A stretch of 13,171 nt of DNA, from positions 1 to 13,171 of the forward strand of contig RBNI01004984.1 in NCBI GenBank assembly GCA_003990745.1, read 5' to 3'. This document shows positions 1 to 7,079 of this stretch, one piece after another. Numbering within the stretch: the first letter of the stretch is position 1; every line of letters starts with the position of its first letter. The notes beneath the pieces are model-generated. The model was not told the origin of the DNA and made no database searches. It worked only from the letters and a program-made list of their open reading frames with translations. Source of the stretch: Jimgerdemannia flammicorona. Taxonomy: Eukaryota; Mucoromycota; Endogonomycetes; Endogonales; Endogonaceae. Position numbers and translations under genes: made by a program.

Positions 1-240
1 AAAAAAAAAAAAAAAAGAGAAATATATGTGACCCAACTCTGACTAGTATTTAACCTGACACAGACCTGTTATTAATCTACCTTTAAGCTACAAGATACTA
101 AAAAAAATATGTTGCACATCTAAGATATATATTTAGAATAAATAAACAGAAACATAATTAAGAATCAGAAATCAAAATAAAATTAAAAATAAATAGAAAG
201 TAAATCAGAAAAATAAAGAACTTATCAGTATGAACAGATC
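1..240. other. AT-rich stretch without a gene
   Basis: This stretch opens with a run of 16 A and is A-rich throughout, with stops in all frames. I see no coding region, RNA gene or repeat unit here. It has no CpG, like the rest of the left block. Confidence 0.6.
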
Positions 241-615
241 TTACTCTTTATCACTATAAACCAACTGATCCTCCTCCTCTTCATTGCTATAAACCAACTG
301 ATCCTCCTCCTTCTCATATTTCAAACCATCTTCCTTTATATATTCTGAACCACTTTCCTCTATATCCTCCTTCTCTATATCCTCCTCTATACTGACCTCC
401 TTTGTACCAATCTCCATTTTGTCCTTTGCACCAACCTCTCCATGTTCCTCCATACCAATCTTCCTGGCGCTGACCTCTCTATATTCCTCCACACTGACCT
501 CTCCCATGCTGACCTCTCTCATACTGACCTCCCCCACACTGACCTCCTCTATGCTAACCTCTCCTGTACTGATCTCCCCCATGCTGACCTCTCCCATGCT
601 GACCTCTTGACCAAT
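241..615. repeat. 15-bp minisatellite (unit like CTGACCTCTCCCATG)
   Basis: From about 473 to 608 the plus strand repeats a 15-bp unit such as CTGACCTCTCCCATG, with variants in the last few bases. From 241 to 472 the unit is looser but the CCTC/ACCTC spacing persists. Because 15 is a multiple of three, every frame reads a five-residue period. The minus strand gives EVSMG/EVSVE-type repeats in a frame open for 139 codons with a non-ATG first codon, and the plus strand gives ADLSH/TDLPH-type repeats. The open frames are best explained by the repeat period, not by selection for a protein. A Glu/Ser-rich repeat protein on the minus strand cannot be fully excluded. Confidence 0.8.
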
Positions 616-739
616 CCCTCCACTAGCACTGACCCCTCCACTGGTACCAACCTCTCTCACCTCTCCATCTCTACTACCATCCCTCTCAACAAAATGTATA
701 AGTCTGCTATCTATTAGTCATGTATAAAGTATTTTGTCA

Positions 740-1113
740 TTCTTCACTAGTACTTGTTCAAATATGATCAGTAGTTTTTTATGTTCATCCATAATAATAA
801 TTCTATCTGAACAATCTCACTTGTTTCACACTTTGGTATTCACCTTGAAGCCAGTGTGGTATGATGAATATTTTATGATTTTCACATAGTTTTCTATTAC
901 TCTTATGACTTCTTACCTCAGTTGGTCATCATGTACTTTCTTAATACATTTATTGGCTGCAGCAAAAGTATGCCTAATGTCTGATTTGTAAGGCCTTTTC
1001 TCTATGAGGTTTGGGGCATCCAGGAAATTAGTTTGACAATACTTCTAGATAGTACTTGGGCAAACCTGATGGCAAAAATGGCAATTGTAGCAAGATTTGC
1101 ACTCTGGCCCAGG
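740..1113 (-). pseudogene. Decayed cysteine-rich reading frame, probably from a mobile element
   Basis: Reading the minus strand from about 1113 down gives a frame with a tight cysteine cluster, ECKSCYNCHFCHQVC, spaced CX2CX2CX2CX3C (first Cys codon at 1099-1101). About ten residues on, after one stop, come another Cys and an acidic-to-basic stretch (DAPNLIEKRPYKSDI) and roughly 90 further residues broken by several stops. The cluster looks like a zinc-binding module, and the setting among relics suggests a transposon-encoded protein. I do not recognise the family. No start codon, splice site or partner domain is clear, and the stops argue that it is dead. Confidence 0.35.
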
Positions 1114-1182
1114 CTTAGAAGCTGAAGGATATATATATTTGGAATGTTATTAGAAAAAAAATTTGGACATTGATTTAAATAG

Positions 1183-1199
1183 AAAAAAAAAAAAAAAAA
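1183..1199. repeat. Poly-A run (17 A)
   Basis: An uninterrupted run of 17 A sits just before the G-rich minisatellite. It could be the 3' tail of a retroposed copy, but no target-site duplication is visible around it. Confidence 0.7.
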
Positions 1200-1264
1200 C
1201 TAACTTTTTTGAGCTATATTATTGAGATCTGGTGGGGGACTTTGTACTTGTGGACTGGTGGCAA

Positions 1265-1440
1265 GATGGCAGTCAAGCTGGAGATCAGGGAGCTGAGGGT
1301 CAGTGAGCTGGAAGCCAGTGAGCTTGGCAACCTGGGTGTCAGCAAGCTGGGTATCAGCAAGCTCAGCAGGCTGAGTGTTGGCAAGCTGAGCATCTTTAGG
1401 GCACTGAGCTTTGGGAAGGCAAGCTGAAGCATATTGAGCT
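1265..1440. repeat. G-rich minisatellite (unit like AGCAAGCTGGGTATC)
   Basis: The plus strand carries degenerate units such as AGTGAGCTGGAAGCC, AGCAAGCTGGGTATC and GGCAAGCTGAGCATC, of about 15 bp with some longer 24-bp steps. Both strands are open for 70-100 codons here: the plus strand reads SKLGI/GKLSI and the minus strand reads ADTQL-type repeats. I treat these frames as by-products of the period. The GC content is well above the neighbourhood, yet CpG is absent. Confidence 0.7.
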
Positions 1441-1613
1441 TGGGGGGGACCAAGTAAATACTTATTGACCAGGTAGTCATATCTACATATTCTCAACATA
1501 GTGGTGAATTAAGTGAGGTGAAGCAAAGGATGAGATAAAGCAAAGGACAAGGTGAAAAGAATGAGAGACAAAAGTAAGATTTCAATATCTTAAATGTTCA
1601 AAAGCTATAACAT

Positions 1614-1724
1614 CTTTCAGAAGCTCTTTCAGAATCTCTCCAAAATCTCTTTCAGAAGCTCTTTCAGAATCTCTTCAAAATCTTTTTCAGAATCTCTTCA
1701 AAATCTCTTTCAAAATCTCTTTCT
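1614..1724. repeat. Tandem repeat of an 11-12 bp unit, TCTCTTTCAGAA / TCTCTTCAAAA
   Basis: About nine units of 11-12 bp follow one another, alternating TCTTTCAGAA- and CTTCAAAA-like versions. A higher-order period of 35 bp is visible (CTTTCAGAAGCT at 1614 and again at 1649). The minus strand reads as a short ERDFEEILKK-type charged repeat, which I consider incidental. Confidence 0.8.
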
Positions 1725-1810
1725 AAATTGCATATTGTTTGCAATCTGAGAAATGAGAGTGAGGGAGGTGGAGGAATATGTGAGGGTTGTGCAAGAGGAG
1801 TGGAATACAA

Positions 1811-2100
1811 GAGGAGTGGAATGTAGTGAGGAAAGCTCCAGATTATAAGTATAAGCATAAGTGTAAGTGCAAGCTTTGCTCTGCTCAGCTGATAGCTAAT
1901 ATCATGTAATATTAGCTTATTATCAGCTTATTAGACTGAGCTTGTCCAGGTAGCAAGTATAAGGCTTGCAAGTGCAAGGCTTGCAAAGCCTGTCTTATGT
2001 AAATCTTGCTGCAAATCTCACTCAAATATACCACAAACCTCACTCAAATATCATTGCAAACCTTACTCAATTGGGGCTTATGCAGAATATGCTGAATCAT
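1811..2100. repeat. LTR-like direct repeat, copy A
   Basis: This non-coding stretch is repeated with small changes at 2106-2472. Shared landmarks in order are GAGGAGTGGAATG, a palindrome around CATGTAATAT, GACTGAGCTTGTCCAGG, CTTGCAAGTGCAAGGCTT, several CAAATCTCACTCAAAT-type repeats and GGGCTTATGCAGAA near the end. It is about 290 bp with no open frame. Size, arrangement and position among relics fit solo or tandem LTRs, but no TG..CA ends, primer-binding site or target duplication could be fixed. Confidence 0.7.
1870..1944. repeat. Long imperfect palindrome in copy A
   Basis: The core AGCTAATAT (1894-1902) pairs perfectly with ATATTAGCT (1909-1917) across a 6-base loop, CATGTA. Pairing resumes after a 4-base bulge (GCTGAT with ATCAGC), and the outer ends CAAGCT and GAGCTTG also match inversely. 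The whole could form a bulged hairpin with arms of about 33 bases. Confidence 0.65.
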
Positions 2101-2105
2101 ACAGA

Positions 2106-2472
2106 GAGGAGTGGAATGCAGTAAGGAAAGCTTAAGATTGCAAGTATAAGTATAAGCATAAGCTTTGCTCTGCTTAGCCAATAGCTGATATCATGTAATA
2201 TCAGCTTATATATATATCATATCAGCTTATCAGACTGAGCTTGTCCAGGCTTGCAAGTGCAAGGCTTATAAAGCCTGACTTATACAAATCTCACTTAAAT
2301 ATTGCTTGTAAATCTCACTTTAATCTTGCTTGCAAATCTGGCTCAAACCTCACTACAAATCTCACTGTAAATCTTACTCAAATGTACCACAATCCTTGCT
2401 GAAACATTGTTGTAATCCTTGCTCAATCAGGGCTTATGCAGAACATACTGAATTATGCAGAACATGCTGAAT
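2106..2472. repeat. LTR-like direct repeat, copy B
   Basis: This is the second copy of the repeat at 1811-2100, separated from it by only five bases. It is longer (about 367 bp) because its CAAATCTCACT-type internal repeats are more numerous and the terminal GCAGAACAT-CTGAAT motif is doubled (2438-2472). No coding content is seen. Confidence 0.7.
2160..2243. repeat. Long imperfect palindrome in copy B
   Basis: This is the counterpart of the palindrome at 1870-1944. The core AGCTGATAT (2183-2191) pairs perfectly with ATATCAGCT (2198-2206) around the same CATGTA loop. Relative to copy A, one base differs in each arm and pairing is kept. The outer arm is lengthened by a TA-rich insertion. Confidence 0.65.
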
Positions 2473-2883
2473 CTCCAAAGTATGTTTGCTGTTTGCAGTT
2501 GTGTGATAGGTATCAGTTCACCACCAATATGTATTTATTTATCTATCCTCTGTCCATAATTGATCTTTGGCTATCACACCTTATACCACCACCTCACTGC
2601 TCTCTATATCACTATCCCCAAGCTCGCTGACTCTTATTTCAGGCCCCACAGTTCCTGGCTTTTCCTGCTGCTTGCCACCCCCAACTCCCTACCTCCAACT
2701 CTCTGTCCCCTAATTTACTACTCCCCCAGCTCATTCCCCAGTTTGCCACTCCCTAGCTCACTACTTCCTAGCCACTTTTTAGCTCTCAGCCTCTCACTCA
2801 AGCTCTCAGTCTCTGCTATCATTAAATACTTTTCAAAATATCTAAAGATCAAAAGTATATTTAGGAGAAATCTCAGAACTATT
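2473..2883. other. Pyrimidine-rich stretch without a supported gene
   Basis: From about 2560 to 2810 the plus strand is rich in C and T, with loose repeats of CCCAGCTCA/CCTAGCTCA. A 109-codon plus-strand frame exists (2560-2889), but it is Leu/Ser/Pro-rich, composition-driven and without domain features. One of the only two CpG of the left block lies at 2625-2626. Confidence 0.5.
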
Positions 2884-2943
2884 GGATGATATATTGGAGG
2901 ATATATCAAAGAATATATTAGAGGATATATCAGAGGATACATA
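2884..2943. repeat. 12-bp tandem repeat, five copies (unit like AGAGGATATATC)
   Basis: Five consecutive 12-bp units are readable: GGATGATATATT, GGAGGATATATC, AAAGAATATATT, AGAGGATATATC and AGAGGATACATA. The minus strand reads PLIY repeats in a frame of 74 codons, which follows from the period. Confidence 0.85.
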
Positions 2944-3195
2944 TATTGGATATCTCTACTGATTTGTTATCATCAACAAGTATGAGAATAAAAATAAAAC
3001 AAAATATGGTGATAGCTAGATGTGGAATCATACCACAAAAGTAGTTTTATATATTATGCTAATAGTTGCATTCATAGAGGTAGTTGGTCTCATCAGTCAT
3101 AAGAGTGGTTAGTCATAATAGTAGTCAGTTGTAAGCAGTTGAGATTCTAATATAATCTCATATCTCTCTATTCAAATAGAATTTACAAAGTAAGC
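2944..3195. other. AT-rich leader before the hAT relic
   Basis: No reading frame is supported. A short imperfect repeat, GTAGTTGGTC / GTAGTCAGTTG with CAGTCATAA / TAGTCATAA, occurs at about 3078-3135. This stretch may include the 5' non-coding part and left terminal repeat of the hAT element, but no terminal inverted repeat could be matched to its right side. Confidence 0.35.
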
Positions 3196-3203
3196 TCATC
3201 AGC

Positions 3204-3290
3204 TACAACCATTGCATGACTTGGAGCTATATATCAAAGGATGACAATATCAATAATCTTAAATGATATCTCTGGAAGTATCACAATGCC
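3204..3290 (+). pseudogene. hAT relic: BED-type zinc finger remnant
   Basis: The frame starting at 3204 reads YNHCMTWSYISKDDNINNLK, a stop (3264-3266), then YLWKYHNA. A BED finger should have C-X2-C before the serine-rich loop and H-X3-5-H after it. Here the first Cys is Tyr (TAC at 3204-3206), the second Cys is kept (3213-3215), the Arg before the first His is a TGA stop, the first His is Tyr (3267-3269) and the last His is kept (3282-3284). Two of four zinc ligands are therefore lost by transitions. BED fingers bind the transposon ends. Confidence 0.7.
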
Positions 3291-3439
3291 ATACTCTTAC
3301 CTCTCTAGCATGCTGAGAATCCTTGTTAGTCTAAGAAAGATGATATTGTGAGTATAGATAGAATAGAATTCAGAAAGTACTTAGGAGGTTATTAGAAAAA
3401 TAATTTATCAAATTTTATTATTACAAATAGGAATACACT

Positions 3440-4543
3440 AGCAAGACTTTAAGTGATGAAAATTTTCATCAGTTAATTGCCAACTTCATTGTCACTGGAT
3501 ATCAGCCATTCTCTACTATCAAAAATGCTGGCTTCAAGTATCTCCTTCACATATTATGCCCTGATCTGGCCCTTCTATTGGCTGATCCAATTTCATGAGT
3601 TATTCAAAAGAAATTCAAACTATTGCAGACTCAAGTGAAAGCAAGACTAGTAGGGCTTAAGTTGAAGGTATTACTTATACTTGATTATTAGATATTGGAC
3701 ATTAATATCAAGACCTTCCTTAGAATAACAGCCCATTGGATTGATAGTGATTAGAAGATGCATGACATTATCTTAGACTTTGTGAATATTAGTGAAATAA
3801 TACACATAGGTACCAATCTTATAAAAAGTCTGGAGCTGATAATAGATGATTTATTGCCTAGTGACAATCAAATCATTGCTATTATATATAATAATGCCAG
3901 TAACAATAATACTCTGTTTGAGAATCTCCATCATTCACTTGCTCATGTACACTGTTTTGGATATATGTTGAATCTTGTCATTCATAATACTCTTGATTCC
4001 CTTAGTGAGTCTATTGGAAAGCTATGAGAGTTGATAAAGAAGATTAAAAATTCAGTGCAACAATAAGTACAACTGGTGAAAGTCTGTAAATCCTCTAGAA
4101 TTCCCATTTTGAAGCCTCTTTTAGATATTACAATGAGATGGAGTTCTATATATATAATGTTAGTGCATGCTCTGGAGATTTATAAGATAAGATTTTTAAT
4201 CTATTTGTATAGATTTTGGAATATGATTTCAAAGTATTTTGGTACTAAATAAATTAATATTACATTCAAATAGAGCTTAGATATATTGTGTGTCATGGAT
4301 AAGCAAATGAGTAATATATCTGAAGATACATGGTAACAATTTGAATTGATTTGCCAATTTCTCAAGCCTTTTGCCAAAGTGATAACTATGATGTCAGCTT
4401 TGAAGTATCCTATAATAGTGGCTGTTATCCCACTATTTAATCAGCTATGTAATTATCTCAAAGATATTATCAATACATATCAAACTGGTGAATATTTTAA
4501 TCAGGTATTTGAAAGTAATTTTATTTGTAAATTTAGGAACTAA
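3440..4543 (+). pseudogene. hAT relic: catalytic region
   Basis: The frame reads ANFIVTGYQPFSTIKNAGFK, the typical opening of the hAT core. Then comes LILDY followed by a stop where TDxWTS is expected: the first catalytic Asp is kept (3683-3685) and the Trp two residues on is TAG. ITAHWID and HDIILDF follow, then YNNASNNNTLFENL where hAT enzymes have DNASNN. That second catalytic Asp is Asn here (3890-3892). CFGYMLNLVIH matches the CxxH-type CFAHxxNL motif with the His changed to Tyr. MRWSSIYIML matches TRWNSTYDML, and FLKPFAKVITMMSALKYPI matches the following helical segment. Single stretches stay open for 65-89 codons, but the enzyme cannot be active. Confidence 0.85.
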
Positions 4544-4609
4544 TTTAGTAAGTAATTGGGAAGTAATATATATATATTTCCATTTATTTTTTATTTTTTA
4601 TAGATAATA

Positions 4610-4905
4610 CTTACTATGGCTGAGAATATATATATGAAACTTCTAAAGTATTACTGCAAGATGATATCATTATATAGTATAGCTTTGGCCTTAGATCTAT
4701 ATATCAATATACATTATTTCTATTATAAGCAATGGAAAAAATCCTTAATTGATAAATAGAAGAATTAGATGAAACATATCTGGAAAAAGAAGTATAAGCC
4801 TGTTAATGTTGTCATTATACCCTCAATATTCTGTAATATCAATGATTTTATCAACTTAATATATAAGAAGAAACAGCATGTTGATGTAGATGATGAGCTT
4901 GAATA
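4610..4905 (+). pseudogene. hAT relic: segment between core and dimerisation region
   Basis: The frame at 4679 reads IALALDLYINIHYFYYKQWK, matching the hAT motif that normally reads as Leu-Asp-Pro-Arg followed by a Tyr-Phe pair and a Trp. The Pro-Arg has become Leu-Tyr. About 20 residues on, after two stops, comes IWKKKYKPVN, again as in fungal hAT proteins. The frame is the same as that of the catalytic region. Confidence 0.7.
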
Positions 4906-4984
4906 GTGGGTGTTGTTTTGATGTTTTTTGGTTGGCTTGATTGATTTTCACTCATATTTCTCTATTTTAGTTATTTTTTAAAGA

Positions 4985-5200
4985 ATTTAGCTGATTCTCA
5001 TATAGATATACTAGATTGGTGATAGCAAAATTAGTTGGTATATTTTAATCTTTTATAAATATCTCACAATTATCTTGCTATTTTGGCAACATCTATTCTA
5101 TCTGAACATATTTTTTTTATTGCTAGTGAGCTAGTGACTGAATGTCAAAACAGCTTGTGTATAAATACAATTTGTACATATATGTATTTAGATTCATAGT
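4985..5200 (+). pseudogene. hAT relic: C-terminal dimerisation region
   Basis: In the frame at 5011 the reading is LDW, two stops, QN and, a little later, a YLAILATSILSEHIFFIASE-like stretch, then LVTECQNSL. This is the conserved hAT C-terminal block in which an Ala-Thr-Ser precedes Ser-Glu-Arg-Val-Phe and a later Arg-Asn-Ser-Leu. The Arg-Val of the first motif is His-Ile (5107-5112). The frame differs from that of the catalytic part, so an indel or lost intron lies between them. Dimerisation of this domain is needed for transposition. Confidence 0.8.
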
Positions 5201-5289
5201 GATCTTCAGATATTTTTCACTTCTAATTGCTCTGAATATTATCTAAATATTATCTGAATCATTTTTTCAGAGCAGAGTTCAGAGGGTTG

Positions 5290-6572
5290 GGTTCAGAGTT
5301 AGGTTCAGGAATTGGATTCAGGTTCCACAAATAGGATGTATAGTTATTTGTAATTGCCAGAAGTACTGTCTCTTTATTGTTATCTATCTTATACTCCTCT
5401 GCCTCCAGCAGGGCTACTATTAGCTCATTCTGGAGTTTTTACACCACCTCTTCTCCTTGCAGAATATCACTCTAGAGCCTCTCATCAATTATATGAAAAT
5501 CTACCTTCTCTAGCTCATCAGACATAATATTTGTCAGTACTTTCCACAACTATTACTCATCTCTTATAACCTCATCCACTCTCTGGACCACTTTCTATAC
5601 TCTAATTCCCTGGCCTCTATCTGCATTCATCCTCACTGCCTTATCTCAGTCCTCTTCTAATATATCCTACAATTAATTAGGACTCCTGCCCTCTATAGGT
5701 ATACTATACTAAACTGAGGTCTCTGCTATTATCACCTCATCCTCAGCTACTACACTTTACTCCAAGTCTCCACTCTTCTTCAAAGTCTCCTTCAATACTA
5801 CTCTCTCTTCTCCTGCCCAAGCACTAGCTCTCAATCCACCTACTTCAGTGGCCTTCTCCCCCTCTGCCCTTCCTCCCAAATTTATCAATAAATCTTTCTA
5901 ATACTACCTCCCTTATATCCTCTTTCAGACAGCCTGATCTAGTTATACTTTCTTACTATTCATAATCTCTATCACCATCTTAGCCTCAAACTTCTTCTAG
6001 GCCAACCTTCTCTTCTCAACAGCCCCAGCCAAATCCTCCAAAGCCTCCAGAAAGTCCTTCTCCTCCTCTGGCATTCTCTTCACCCTAGAGACCTTACACT
6101 TAACTAGTCTCCACTTAAGTACTGCCAGCCAATCTCTTTCTTTCCCAGTATTCTCCTTGCCCACCAGCCTTACCCTGACATCTACATCTCTGGTCCTGAA
6201 CTCTGTACCCTCCCAGACCCAGAATTCAACATCTACCACATTGTTATAATTCTTGATAATGTCTATGATCAGTCCCCTGGCCTTCTCCTTCTTTATCATA
6301 GATATATTTGCCACCATCAGCTACACCACCCAGAGGTTCCAGTGCAAACACCAAGCCATAGAGATCACTACTCTCTCCACTACAACTCCTTTCTCCAATG
6401 CCCCCAATATCAGGTCCTTCTTCTCAAAACCCACCTTAATCCCTTCCAGACCCTTCATGAACTTCACTAAAGCTGCTCCTTTTACCTTCTGGGCCAGAAG
6501 CCCCAGAACTATTTTTGCTATGACCATCAAACCCCAGAAGCACAATGTGATGTCTTTGATGTCATTTACTTA
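5290..6572 (-). pseudogene. Unidentified decayed reading frame, probably mobile-element derived
   Basis: Reading the minus strand from 6569 gives about 190 residues broken by a single stop at 6321-6323, which sits where CAG or TGG would restore the frame. It ends at a TAG at 5997. Continuing in the same direction, a recognisable protein-like reading goes on to about 5300 with a stop every 15-40 codons, mostly TAG/TAA. Composition is Val/Lys/Glu-rich, with a charged helical middle (MPEEEKDFLEALEDL) and a Pro/Asn-rich end (NPIPEP). I do not recognise a domain. The position, the lack of CpG and the stop pattern fit an element-encoded protein such as a gag-like product. The frame has no start codon inside the block and is cut off at the composition border, so the 5' part is probably missing. 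Confidence 0.5.
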
Positions 6573-6589
6573 AAAAAGTCGCCCCTTTA

Positions 6590-6908
6590 ATGCTCCGCAG
6601 AGGACGTGCTTATCCGGCGCATTTAGGCAATTCTAGAAAGATCGCACAGCAACGACGGCTACCATCCGGTGTGCCAACCTTCCGAGAAAAACAAATATAA
6701 TCCGACGCACCCATCGACTCAAGTATCGCAACACGAGGCAAACGATAATCCAAACTTCCGACTATCGAAACTCAGAACGAGACCCATCCCGTACACACAA
6801 GCCGAATGGTTTCAGAACGCTCCGTATCGTTACGGCACGGACATTATCAATCAGAACATCGGATTTCAGTTCAATTCAGATCTGAAGCATCATCTGCTTC
6901 GAGTCTAG
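6590..6908 (+). CDS. Small protein of unknown function, possibly split by an intron or a frameshift
   Basis: This is the first CpG-containing sequence after the left border. An ATG at 6590 opens a frame of 36 codons with an Arg-rich, acid-free start (MLRRGRAYPAHLGNSRKIAQ), which would suit a mitochondrial presequence; it stops at 6698-6700. A second frame, ending with TAG at 6906-6908, has normal-looking codons and aromatic-rich content (PYTQAEWFQNAPYRYGTDII) but no ATG. The two can be joined in frame by removing 6669-6723 (GTGTGC to CTCAAG, 55 bp), giving about 87 residues, or by a one-base shift at the A5 run 6687-6691. The putative intron is less AT-rich than those of the kinase gene, so the join is uncertain. 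No family is recognised. The gene converges on the kinase gene, 171 bp away. Confidence 0.5.
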
Positions 6909-7079
6909 TATTTATTCATATTCATCATATATTTACTCTTATATCTCAATGGAAATATGTCTACTACGAATTCTTTCTATTCTATATTACTAACTATCAA
7001 GTGTGGTAATCGCATCGTCACGGTTCCCTAAAATAAGTAAACACCATATAAATAAGAAAGGAGTAATATCTCTGATGGC

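Larger units (their letters stand above)
3196..5220 (+). mobile_element. Dead hAT-family DNA transposon
   Basis: Conceptual translation of the plus strand, reading across stops and a few frame changes, shows the domains of an hAT transposase in the usual order: a BED zinc finger, the catalytic region with its insertion domain, and the C-terminal dimerisation region. hAT enzymes move DNA by cut-and-paste and leave 8-bp target duplications. Neither the duplications nor the terminal inverted repeats could be recognised, so the edges are approximate. Stops replace Trp, Arg or Gln codons at conserved positions, as expected from C-to-T and G-to-A decay. The reading breaks near 4548-4603 (GTAAGT to TTTATAG) and 4905-4975 might be former introns. 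Confidence 0.85.

Noticed and set aside
442..717. Pentapeptide-repeat protein on the plus strand (ADLSH units)
   Set aside because: The pattern follows from a 15-bp minisatellite; the reverse strand is equally open, and no flanking domain is present.
2884..2943. Possible CRISPR-like array
   Set aside because: The units are contiguous 12-mers without spacers. None of the repeats in the window has unique spacers between constant repeats.
6253..6573. 106-codon plus-strand frame
   Set aside because: It is the antisense of the better-supported minus-strand element frame and is Thr/Pro/Ser-rich through pyrimidine bias.
1..6575. Classical RIP (CpA to TpA) as the sole explanation of the left block
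   Set aside because: Many CpA remain in GC-rich parts while CpG is almost absent, so CpG loss is the dominant signal; some stops do look like CpA or TpG changes, so a contribution cannot be excluded.
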